This document shows positions 57,140-64,000 of a stretch of 64,000 nt of DNA, piece after piece (positions within the stretch are counted from its first letter, which is position 1; each line of letters opens with the position of its first letter). Origin of the DNA: Klebsiella spallanzanii (GTDB lineage Bacteria > Pseudomonadota > Gammaproteobacteria > Enterobacterales > Enterobacteriaceae); NCBI RefSeq assembly GCF_902158555.1, contig NZ_CABGGS010000008.1, positions 47,057 through 111,056 on the forward strand, in the 5' to 3' direction. The notes below the pieces were generated by a model. That model searched no databases. It saw only the letters and a program-made list of their open reading frames with translations, and was not told the DNA's origin. The position numbers and the translations under genes were made by a program.

Positions 57140-58882
57140 TTAACCCGCCTGCTGTAGGTTGTCGTAGCGCACGCAAAAGCGCTGGCGGCGGCGATAGGCG
57201 TAGACGTCCTCCACGTGGCCTTCTCGAATCCGCGTTTGCAACGCCCGCCAGTAGTCGGCGCGCAGAAGATCGGCATGCATCTCTTCAAATAGCGGCCCGA
57301 TACGCGGGTCGGCGCACAGCCAGTGGCGAAACTCCTCCGGAAAAACATCGCCCGGCGAGACGCTGTACCACGGCTCACTGGCTAACTCATCTTCCGGATA
57401 GCGCGGCGGCGGAATTTCGCGGAAATTCACTTCCGTCATATAGCAAATTTCATCGTAATCGTAGAACACCACCCGGCCGTGGCGCGTGACGCCAAAATTT
57501 TTAAATAGCATATCGCCGGGGAAAATATTGGCGGCGGCCAGCTGGCGAATGGCGTTCCCATACTCCTCTACCGCATCGCGCAGCGCCTGGCCGTCCACCT
57601 GCTCCAGCCAGATATTCAGCGGTACCATTCGCCGCTCGATATAGAGATGGCTGATGATGATCCGATCCCCGAGGTCGGTAATTTTTGCTCCGGCCTCGGT
57701 TTGGAGCAGGGCCATGAGTTCAGGCGCAATTTGCCGTTTCTCCAGCACAAAGTTTTCAAACTCTTGGGTATCCGCCATTCTCCCCACGCGATCGTGCTCT
57801 TTAACCAACTGATAGCAGGCGCGCACGTGGGCGGCGGTCATCTCTTTTTGCGGCGCAAAACGGTCTTTAATGACTTTAAATACCCGGTCAAACCCAGGCA
57901 ATGTAAACACCAGCATCACCATTCCGCGGATCCCCGGCGCTTCGATAAATTGCTCATCGCTGCGGGAGATATAGTGCAGGTATTCGCGATAGCTCTCCGT
58001 TTTCGCATGCTTCTGGCAGCCAATCGCCATATACAGTTCGGCGGTGGTTTTTCCCGGCAGAATCTCGCGTAGCCACTCAACCAACGCGCCGGGCAGCGGC
58101 GCGTAAACCATAAAATAGGAACGGGCGAAGCCAAAAACGATGCTCGCTTCGGCATGCGTCGTCAGACAGGCATCGACAAACAGTTCGCCTTCATCAGTAC
58201 GATGGATTGGCAGCAGAAAGGGCAGAGTCGCCATTGGCGTCACGAGCTTACCGACCAGCCAGGCGGCCTTATTACGATAAAAGAGTTCATTCGCCACCTG
58301 CAGATGCGATTGGGAGAGCAGCTCGCTGCCAAGCGCTTCCTGCAAGCAAGCGGTGATATAACCGATATCGCGCCCCCTGTCCTGCCATGGCAGGCGGAAA
58401 GGAAGGTCAGATAATACTTTGCGTAACAAGGTATCCCAGCCGCGCTCGGGGAAGAAATCTTTTGCCAGAGGACGCGGGATAGAGCGCAAACGGCGCTCGG
58501 GCTGAGAGCTGAAAATAAAAAGCCGCTCGGGAGTCAGCGAGCGGTGGTCAAACAACCGGCAATAGACGGAATTGAAAAAGCTCTCCGCAATTTCGAAGCG
58601 AGGGTAATCCGGCAACAAGTGGGTGTAGTGCTCTTTCACCCGCAGCAAAAAGTCAGCATCGGTATTTTTGCCATCAGTAATGCAGCGCAGCTGTTCGACG
58701 ACCAGACCGACATGGTGATCGTAGAGATGAATGCGCTGTTTCATTGCCTGCTGGACGGCATGCCAGTCAGCCTGTTCAAAACGCGGCTGGGCGCCGGAAG
58801 TCACTTCAAGAAAACGCCCGTACTGGGCGTCAAAACCCTGCAAAATAGTCTGAGCAATCAATAATTCCAGGCCACGCGTCAT
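57140..58882 (-). CDS. aceK: Isocitrate dehydrogenase kinase/phosphatase
   Basis: AceK phosphorylates and dephosphorylates isocitrate dehydrogenase, setting flux between the TCA cycle and the glyoxylate bypass. From the ATG at 58882 it is 580 residues ([32 protein letters not shown]); E. coli AceK is similar. The kinase-like core includes [16 protein letters not shown], and the catalytic region [26 protein letters not shown] has the Asp of the DYDE motif. It is the last gene of aceBAK, 54 bp after aceA, with a hairpin repeat in the gap. Confidence 0.96.
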   Translation of the reverse strand: MTRGLELLIAQTILQGFDAQYGRFLEVTSGAQPRFEQADWHAVQQAMKQRIHLYDHHVGLVVEQLRCITDGKNTDADFLLRVKEHYTHLLPDYPRFEIAESFFNSVYCRLFDHRSLTPERLFIFSSQPERRLRSIPRPLAKDFFPERGWDTLLRKVLSDLPFRLPWQDRGRDIGYITACLQEALGSELLSQSHLQVANELFYRNKAAWLVGKLVTPMATLPFLLPIHRTDEGELFVDACLTTHAEASIVFGFARSYFMVYAPLPGALVEWLREILPGKTTAELYMAIGCQKHAKTESYREYLHYISRSDEQFIEAPGIRGMVMLVFTLPGFDRVFKVIKDRFAPQKEMTAAHVRACYQLVKEHDRVGRMADTQEFENFVLEKRQIAPELMALLQTEAGAKITDLGDRIIISHLYIERRMVPLNIWLEQVDGQALRDAVEEYGNAIRQLAAANIFPGDMLFKNFGVTRHGRVVFYDYDEICYMTEVNFREIPPPRYPEDELASEPWYSVSPGDVFPEEFRHWLCADPRIGPLFEEMHADLLRADYWRALQTRIREGHVEDVYAYRRRQRFCVRYDNLQQAG

Positions 58883-58888
58883 ATTTTC

Positions 58889-58932
58889 CCCCTCACCCAT
58901 CCCTCTCCCCCCGGAGAGAGGGAGAGGAGGAA
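58889..58932. repeat. Hairpin repeat between aceA and aceK
   Basis: CCCTCTCC and GGAGAGAGGG arms form a G/C-rich hairpin, related to the repeat at 43.1 kb. In E. coli an inverted repeat at this position limits aceK expression, and the same role is likely here. Confidence 0.65.
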
Positions 58933-58936
58933 ATCA

Positions 58937-60241
58937 TCAGAACTGATCTTCTTCTGTTGAACCGGTTAACGCCGTGACTGACGAGGCTCCGCCCTGGATA
59001 ATGGTAGTCACCTTGTCGAAGTAGCCGGTACCGACTTCCTGCTGATGAGAGACAAAGGTGTAACCATCTTTAGCCGCCGCAAACTCCGGCTGCTGAACCT
59101 TCTCAACGTAGTGCTTCATACCTTCGCCCTGCGCATAAGCGTGTGCCAGGTCGAACATGTTGAACCACATGCTGTGAATACCGGCCAGGGTGATGAACTG
59201 GTACTTGTAGCCCATATCCGACAGCTGCTGCTGGAAGCTGGCGATAGTTTTATCATCCAGTTTTTTCTGCCAGTTAAAGGACGGCGAGCAGTTGTAGGCC
59301 AGCAGCTTGCCCGGATATTTGGCGTGAATCGCATCGGCAAAGCGTTTCGCCAGCTCGAGATCCGGGGTAGAAGTTTCGCACCACACCAGGTCAGCATACG
59401 GTGCGTAGGCCAGCCCGCGACTGATCGCCTGTTCGATACCGGCGTGGGTACGGAAGAAACCTTCGCTGGTACGGTCGCCAGTGATAAATTCGCGATCGTA
59501 AGGGTCGCAGTCTGACGTAATTAAATCCGCCGCATCAGCATCAGTGCGGGCAATCACCAGCGTTGGCACGCCCATCACGTCTGCCGCCAAACGTGCAGCA
59601 ACCAGCTTCTGAATCGCTTCCTGGGTCGGTACCAGCACTTTCCCGCCCATATGGCCGCATTTCTTCACCGATGCCAGCTGGTCTTCGAAGTGAACGGCCG
59701 CTGCACCGGCCTCAATCATCGATTTCATCAGCTCAAAGGCATTAAGCACGCCGCCAAACCCAGCTTCCGCATCGGCGACGATCGGCAGGAAATAATCGGT
59801 GTAACGCGGATCGTTCGGCTCAATGCCAGCAGACCACTGGATCTGATCCGCGCGGCGGAAGGTGTTGTTGATCCGATCAACAACCGCCGGTACCGAGTTC
59901 GCCGGATAGAGCGATTGATCCGGGTACATGCTGGAGGCCAGGTTGGCGTCCGCCGCGACCTGCCAGCCAGAAAGATAGATCGCTTCAATGCCCGCTTTCG
60001 CCTGCTGCAACGCCTGTCCACCGGTCAGCGCGCCTAAGCTGTTGATGTAGCCTTTTTTCGCTTCGCCGTGCAGCAAGCGCCACATCTTAGCCGCACCCAG
60101 TTGGGCCAGGGTACATTCCGGGTTGACTGAGCCACGAAGCTTCACCACGTCTTCGGCGCTGTACGGGCGGGTAATACCTTCCCAGCGCGGGTTGGTCCAT
60201 TCTTTGTTTAATTCTTCGATTTGTTGGGTACGGGTCTTCAT
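58937..60241 (-). CDS. aceA: Isocitrate lyase
   Basis: AceA splits isocitrate to succinate and glyoxylate in the glyoxylate bypass. From the ATG at 60241 (GGAGCATCTGCAC upstream) it is 434 residues, the E. coli length. The catalytic motif KKCGHMGGK includes Cys195. [12 protein letters not shown] and NCSPSFNW are also family marks. It is the second gene of aceBAK, separated from aceB by an ERIC. Confidence 0.99.
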   Translation of the reverse strand: MKTRTQQIEELNKEWTNPRWEGITRPYSAEDVVKLRGSVNPECTLAQLGAAKMWRLLHGEAKKGYINSLGALTGGQALQQAKAGIEAIYLSGWQVAADANLASSMYPDQSLYPANSVPAVVDRINNTFRRADQIQWSAGIEPNDPRYTDYFLPIVADAEAGFGGVLNAFELMKSMIEAGAAAVHFEDQLASVKKCGHMGGKVLVPTQEAIQKLVAARLAADVMGVPTLVIARTDADAADLITSDCDPYDREFITGDRTSEGFFRTHAGIEQAISRGLAYAPYADLVWCETSTPDLELAKRFADAIHAKYPGKLLAYNCSPSFNWQKKLDDKTIASFQQQLSDMGYKYQFITLAGIHSMWFNMFDLAHAYAQGEGMKHYVEKVQQPEFAAAKDGYTFVSHQQEVGTGYFDKVTTIIQGGASSVTALTGSTEEDQF

Positions 60242-60263
60242 GTGCAGATGCTCCATATTATTT

Positions 60264-60390
60264 TTTACCCGTCATCTTTCGCGCCGCAGGTTCGTTGGCT
60301 GCGCAGGTTCACCCCAGTCACTTACCTAAGTAAGCTCCTGGGGATTCTCATGCTTGTCGCCTTCCTGCAACGCGAAATCCATAGGGTAAA
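60264..60390 (-). repeat. ERIC element between aceB and aceA
   Basis: A 127-bp ERIC in reverse orientation (ACCCCAGTCACTTACC ... GGTAAGCTCCTGGGG-type core with TTTACCC/GGGTAAA ends) lies inside the aceBAK operon. Confidence 0.9.
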
Positions 60391-60401
60391 TTGTGGGTGA
60401 A

Positions 60402-62003
60402 TTAGGCCAGCAGGCGGTAACCTGGCAGAGTTAAGAAATCAATAAGCTCATCGGAGGTGGTGATTTGTTCCATCAGGCGGGCGGCTTCATCAAAGCGTCC
60501 GCTGCTGTAGCGGTGCTCGCCCAGTTCGTCCTGAATCACCCGCATCTCTTCAGCCAGCCACTGGCGGAATAGCGCTTTGGTCACCGGCTTGCCGTTGCTC
60601 AGGGTTTTCTCGTGATGGATCCACTGCCAGATAGAGGTACGGGAGATCTCGGCCGTTGCCGCATCTTCCATCAGACCGTAAATCGGCACGCAGCCGTTGC
60701 CGGAGATCCATGCTTCGATGTACTGCACCGCCACGCGAATATTGGCGCGCATGCCTTCTTCAGTTCGTTCACCTTCGCAGGGGGCCAGCAGCTGCTCGGC
60801 GGTAATTGGCGCATCGTCATCGCGGGTGACAAACAGCTGGTTTTTGTTCTCACCCAGCACACCGTTAAAGACGGCCATCGCGGTATCCGCCAGCCCCGGA
60901 TGGGCGATCCAGGTGCCATCGTGGCCGTTATTGGCTTCCAGCGATTTGTCGGCTTTTACCTTATTCAGTACCTGATTATTTCGCTCAGCATCTTTGCTCG
61001 GAATAAATGCCGCCATGCCGCCCATCGCAAACGCACCGCGCTTATGGCAGGTTTTAATCAGCAATCGCGAGTAGGCGCTGAGGAAAGGTTTGTCCATCGT
61101 CACGACCTGGCGGTCTGGCAAAACGCGATCCGGGTGATTTTTCAACGTCTTGATATAGCTGAAAATGTAGTCCCAGCGACCGCAGTTCAGACCCACAATA
61201 TGGTCACGCAGCGCGTGCAGGATCTCATCCATCTGGAAGACGGCCGGCAGCGTTTCAATCAGCAAAGTGGCTTTGATGGTGCCGCGCGGCAGCTCAAAGC
61301 GGTCTTCAGTGAAGCTAAAGACTTCACTCCACCACGCGGCTTCCTGCCAGGCCTGAGTTTTCGGCAGATAGAAATACGGCCCACTACCTTTTGCCAGTAA
61401 GGCTTTGTGATTGTGGAAGAAATAGAGAGCAAAATCGAACAGGCTGCCGGGAATCGCTTCCCTGCGCCATGTCACGTGTTTTTCCGGCAGATGCAGACCA
61501 CGTACGCGACAGATCAGTAATGCCGGGTCTGGCTTGAGCTGATAGATCTTTCCTGCTTCGTTGGTATAGCTGATAGTGCCGTTAACCGCATCACGCAGGT
61601 TAATTTGCCCATCAATGACCTTGCTCCATTCGGGTGCCAGCGAGTCCTCGAAATCAGCCATAAAGACTTTCACGTTCGCATTGAGCGCGTTAATGACCAT
61701 CTTACGTTCAACCGGGCCGGTAATTTCTACCCGGCGATCCTGCAAGTCTTCAGGAATGCCGCGAATTTTCCAGTCACCATTACGAATGGAAGCTGTTTCC
61801 GAAATAAAATCAGGAAGCTTGCCGTTATCAATTGCCTTCTGTTGCTGGATGCGCGCTGCCAGCAATTTGTTGCGCTCAGGCGTAAAGCGACTCACCAGTT
61901 CGGTCAGGAATTCGACTGCCTCAGGCGTAAGTATTTGCTTCTCTTGCTCGCCATAGGGCTGGCTAAAAGCCAGTTCATCAGTAATTGTCGCCTGCTGCGT
62001 CAT
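60402..62003 (-). CDS. aceB: Malate synthase A
   Basis: AceB condenses glyoxylate and acetyl-CoA to malate, completing the bypass. The 533-residue product has the E. coli length. Signature parts are KVFMADFEDSLAPEW, the Mg-binding region ATLLIETLPAVFQMDEILHALRDHIVGLNCGRWDY, and the catalytic DAATAEISRTSIWQW. It starts MTQQATITDELAFSQPYG and is the first gene of aceBAK, repressed by IclR through the site upstream. Confidence 0.99.
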   Translation of the reverse strand: MTQQATITDELAFSQPYGEQEKQILTPEAVEFLTELVSRFTPERNKLLAARIQQQKAIDNGKLPDFISETASIRNGDWKIRGIPEDLQDRRVEITGPVERKMVINALNANVKVFMADFEDSLAPEWSKVIDGQINLRDAVNGTISYTNEAGKIYQLKPDPALLICRVRGLHLPEKHVTWRREAIPGSLFDFALYFFHNHKALLAKGSGPYFYLPKTQAWQEAAWWSEVFSFTEDRFELPRGTIKATLLIETLPAVFQMDEILHALRDHIVGLNCGRWDYIFSYIKTLKNHPDRVLPDRQVVTMDKPFLSAYSRLLIKTCHKRGAFAMGGMAAFIPSKDAERNNQVLNKVKADKSLEANNGHDGTWIAHPGLADTAMAVFNGVLGENKNQLFVTRDDDAPITAEQLLAPCEGERTEEGMRANIRVAVQYIEAWISGNGCVPIYGLMEDAATAEISRTSIWQWIHHEKTLSNGKPVTKALFRQWLAEEMRVIQDELGEHRYSSGRFDEAARLMEQITTSDELIDFLTLPGYRLLA

Positions 62004-62094
62004 GTGCTGCTCCTCTTGGTTGATCCAGTTGGCGCGAACGTAAGATCGTTGTGTAGTTTTCGTTCAGCACAATTAAGACTACGCATTTATTTTT

Positions 62095-62115
62095 CAAAAT
62101 CAAAAACAATTTCCA
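62095..62115 (-). promoter_or_regulatory. IclR operator upstream of aceB
   Basis: On the minus strand TGGAAATTGTTTTTGATTTT matches the E. coli aceB IclR operator closely. It lies about 90 bp before the aceB start, among A/T-rich promoter sequence (62041-62193). Confidence 0.8.
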
Positions 62116-62193
62116 TTTTTAATTAATTTATAATTTAACCTATTGATAACATTATAAATAAAGTTTAATTACAATATGAGCCGCATTTCGGAA

Positions 62194-62217
62194 ATAAAAA
62201 AGGCACCCGAAGGTGCC
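62194..62217 (-). terminator. Terminator of metA
   Basis: GGCACC/GGTGCC with a short loop is followed on the minus strand by six Ts, about 45 bp after the metA stop. Confidence 0.85.
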
Positions 62218-62262
62218 AGAGGCAAAATGCTGAAACGCTTTAGGATCGTGTTATGTAGAAGA

Positions 62263-63192
62263 TTAATCCAGCGTCGGATTCATATGGCGTAGATCGTATG
62301 GCGTGATCTGGTAAACGTAATAGTTGAGCCAGTTGATAAACAGCAGGTTGCCATGGCTTCGCCAGGTGGCTCGCGGTTTATTCTGCGGATCGTTTTGCGG
62401 GAAATAATTGTGTGGAACCTGCGGATCGAGGCCCGCTTCCACATCGCGGAAAAACTCGCTGGCCAGAGTATTCGCATCATATTCAGGATGCCCGGTAACG
62501 AAGGCGATGCGCTTATCTTTACTGGCAAAGAGGTAGGCATCACCCTCTTCCGTCTCCGCCAGAATCTCTAAATCCGTGTAGTCGCGAATCAATACAGCCG
62601 GAAAATCGGCATAGCGTGAATGTGGGGCAAGGAAAGAGTCGTCAAAACCACGGGTTAATAAGGCATGGGGCTGTAGAATATGGTGTTCGTATACCCCTGA
62701 AATTTTTTCGGAACGAGTCTGTTTTGGGATGCCGTAGAGAATATTGAGCGCGGCCTGTACCGCCCAACAGACAAATAGCGTTGAGGTAACATGATCTTTA
62801 GCCCACTCCAGCACCTGCTTGATCTGCGGCCAGTAGGCAACGTCATTAAACTCAACCAAACCTAAGGGCGCGCCGGTAACAATCAGGCCATCAAAATTCT
62901 GATCGCAAATATCTTCAAAATTACAATAGAAGTTATTCAGGTGCTCCGCCGGTGTATTGCGCGACTCCCGAGCATCAATGCGTAGCAGCTGGATATCAAG
63001 CTGCAGCGGAGAATTTGAAAGCAGCCGCAGAAACTGGTTCTCGGTTTCGATTTTCTTCGGCATCAGATTGAGGATGAGCACCTTCAGCGGGCGGATTTCC
63101 TGAGTTGTCGCGCGAGTCGTCGTCATCACAAAGACGTTTTCATTACGCAAGAAATTGACGGCCGGCAGCTCGTCCTGCACCCGAATAGGCAT
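62263..63192 (-). CDS. metA: Homoserine O-succinyltransferase
   Basis: MetA activates homoserine with succinyl-CoA, the first committed step of methionine synthesis. It is a 309-residue protein of the MetA/HTS family. The nucleophile Cys142 is in [12 protein letters not shown] His in VTGHPEYD and the nearby Glu form the rest of the triad. It starts [24 protein letters not shown] as in E. coli. Four Met boxes upstream show MetJ control. Confidence 0.98.
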   Translation of the reverse strand: MPIRVQDELPAVNFLRNENVFVMTTTRATTQEIRPLKVLILNLMPKKIETENQFLRLLSNSPLQLDIQLLRIDARESRNTPAEHLNNFYCNFEDICDQNFDGLIVTGAPLGLVEFNDVAYWPQIKQVLEWAKDHVTSTLFVCWAVQAALNILYGIPKQTRSEKISGVYEHHILQPHALLTRGFDDSFLAPHSRYADFPAVLIRDYTDLEILAETEEGDAYLFASKDKRIAFVTGHPEYDANTLASEFFRDVEAGLDPQVPHNYFPQNDPQNKPRATWRSHGNLLFINWLNYYVYQITPYDLRHMNPTLD

Positions 63193-63211
63193 AACTTTAT
63201 TACCTCATAGC

Positions 63212-63243
63212 ATACGTATAAACGTTTAGACATCCAGATAGCT
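63212..63243 (-). promoter_or_regulatory. Four tandem Met boxes (MetJ operator) of metA
   Basis: On the minus strand four adjacent 8-mers, AGCTATCT, GGATGTCT, AAACGTTT and ATACGTAT, match AGACGTCT at five, six, six and six positions. Tandem Met boxes are the classic MetJ arrangement. The array begins 20 bp from the metA start. Confidence 0.8.
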
Positions 63244-63348
63244 GAAGATACCCAGGAATCTGGTGAATGTCGAGCCTGCAAGTACAGGGTGAAAAAATTT
63301 CACGGAGATATTTGAGTTAGAATATAAGAATGAATAAAAGGAGAATAT

Positions 63349-63786
63349 ATGGTTATTAGTATCCGCCGTTCACGGCATGACGAAGGGGAAAAACTCATTG
63401 CGATCTGGTGTCGTTCGGTCGATGCAACGCACAATTTCCTGTCGAAGGAGTATAGGGTAGAGCTGGAAGAGTTAGTGAGATCATTTTTGCCCGAAGCACC
63501 ACTGTGGGTAGCGGTGACGGAGAAAGATGAGCCTATCGCCTTTATGCTTCTTACTGGTGAACATATGGACGCGTTGTTCGTCGATCCCGATGTCCGCGGC
63601 TGTGGGGTAGGGAAATTGCTCATTGAGCATGCGCTAACCCTGACACCAACACTAACGACTAATGTTAACGAACAGAATGAGCAGGCTGTCGGATTTTATA
63701 AGAAGATGGGGTTTAAGGTGACGGGACGTTCAGAGACGGATGATCTTGGAAAACCTTATCCATTGCTCAATTTGGTACATGAGTAA
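63349..63786 (+). CDS. yjaB: GNAT-family acetyltransferase YjaB
   Basis: YjaB is a GNAT acetyltransferase. The 145-residue protein begins MVISIRRSRHDEGEKLIAIWCRSVDATHNFLS. The acetyl-CoA-binding motif is in VDPDVRGCGVGKLLIEHAL (about 77-95), with NVNEQNEQAVGFYKKMGFKVTGRSE after it. It closely matches E. coli YjaB. The substrate is not known. AGGAG precedes the ATG; a terminator-like hairpin follows. Confidence 0.95.
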   Translation: MVISIRRSRHDEGEKLIAIWCRSVDATHNFLSKEYRVELEELVRSFLPEAPLWVAVTEKDEPIAFMLLTGEHMDALFVDPDVRGCGVGKLLIEHALTLTPTLTTNVNEQNEQAVGFYKKMGFKVTGRSETDDLGKPYPLLNLVHE

Positions 63787-63794
63787 TGTTCGAG

Positions 63795-63828
63795 ACCGGA
63801 TGCGGTAAAACCGACATCCGGTATTTTT
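63795..63828 (+). terminator. Terminator of yjaB
   Basis: ACCGGATG (63795-63802) and CATCCGGT (63815-63822) form an 8-bp stem, followed by five Ts. Confidence 0.7.
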
Positions 63829-63853
63829 CAAATTTTCAAAGCCATAAAAACGC

Positions 63854-63879
63854 AAAAAGCCCATCCGTCAGGATGGGCT
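63854..63879 (-). terminator. Terminator of the rRNA operon
   Basis: A 9-bp stem (63858-63866 with 63871-63879) followed on the minus strand by TTTTTGCG is the standard rrn terminator. It follows the 5S gene by about 14 bp. Confidence 0.85.
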
Positions 63880-63892
63880 CTTCACTTGATTG

Positions 63893-64000
63893 ATGCCTGG
63901 CAGTTCCCTACTCTCACATGGGGAGACCCCACACTACCATCGGCGCTACGGCGTTTCACTTCTGAGTTCGGCATGGGGTCAGGTGGGACCACCGCGCTAC
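63893..64000 (-). rRNA. rrf: 5S ribosomal RNA, 5' end outside the window
   Basis: The last 108 bases read on the minus strand as 5S rRNA from GTAGCGCGGTGG to GGAACTGCCAGGCAT. About 12 bases of the 5' end lie beyond the window. Compared with the usual E. coli copy, one base in the 3' half differs (the window reads GGGGAGACC next to TCACATG on the plus strand, where E. coli has TCGCATG). The operon is transcribed toward yjaB, as is rrnE in E. coli. Confidence 0.97.

Noticed and set aside
60612..61400. 262-codon plus-strand frame across aceB
   Set aside because: It is antisense to aceB with no domain or ribosome site.

Overview
The window is a chromosomal segment of an enterobacterium, most likely of the Klebsiella/Raoultella group or a close relative. 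From right to left the backbone repeats the gene order of the Escherichia coli K-12 chromosome near 91-92 min: an rRNA operon, yjaB, metA, aceBAK, iclR, metH, yjbB, pepE, rluF, yjbD, lysC, pgi, psiE, malGFE, malK-lamB-malM, ubiCA, plsB, dgkA, lexA-dinF, yjbJ, zur, dusA, pspG, qor, dnaB, alr, tyrB, aphA, yjbQ, yjbR and uvrA. Most proteins align from start to stop with the K-12 versions I know. A complete sorCDFBAME operon for L-sorbose, many ERIC repeats and Klebsiella-like protein sequences support the placement; species cannot be fixed from this window.

Layout. 1-9.3 kb: the 3' part of uvrA, an unrecognised lipoprotein gene and partner, yjbR, yjbQ, aphA, tyrB, alr, dnaB and divergent qor. 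9.3-19.4 kb: pspG with its own sigma-54 promoter, dusA, a cupin gene divergent from zur, yjbJ, lexA-dinF with two SOS boxes, dgkA, plsB, ubiA and ubiC. 19.5-27.3 kb: the divergent maltose regulon malK-lamB-malM / malE-malF-malG around a MalT/CRP control region. 27.5-36 kb: psiE, a hexapeptide acyltransferase, pgi, lysC behind a lysine riboswitch, a PanS-like transporter, a HigBA-like toxin-antitoxin pair, yjbD and rluF. 36-49.1 kb is an accessory block between rluF and pepE: the sorbose operon with an AroE-like gene at its end, a 1-kb patch of small unknown genes, and a tripartite drug efflux operon with a divergent TetR regulator. 49.2-64 kb: pepE, yjbB, metH, iclR, an ASCH-domain gene, aceK, aceA, aceB, metA, yjaB and the 3' end of an rRNA operon (5S).

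Regulatory sequence is unusually readable. Visible sites include paired LexA boxes, an IclR site at aceB and another at iclR, four tandem Met boxes before metA, MalT boxes and a CRP site between malK and malE, a sigma-54 promoter at pspG, the lysine riboswitch of lysC, a 20-bp palindrome at the toxin-antitoxin promoter and a 22-bp palindrome between the efflux pump and its TetR gene.

Repeats: nine ERIC elements occur in 64 kb, and four of them lie inside operons (malE/malF, sorB/sorA, sorM/sorE, aceB/aceA). REP/BIME clusters, one boxC-like element and two G/C-rich hairpin repeats are also present. The stretches least explained by known biology are the 43.2-44.2 kb patch (a CcdA tail-like mini-ORF, a 121-residue orphan and a divergent ribbon-helix-helix mini-protein with repeated operators) and the AroE-like sorbose-operon enzyme that lacks the usual shikimate-binding serines.
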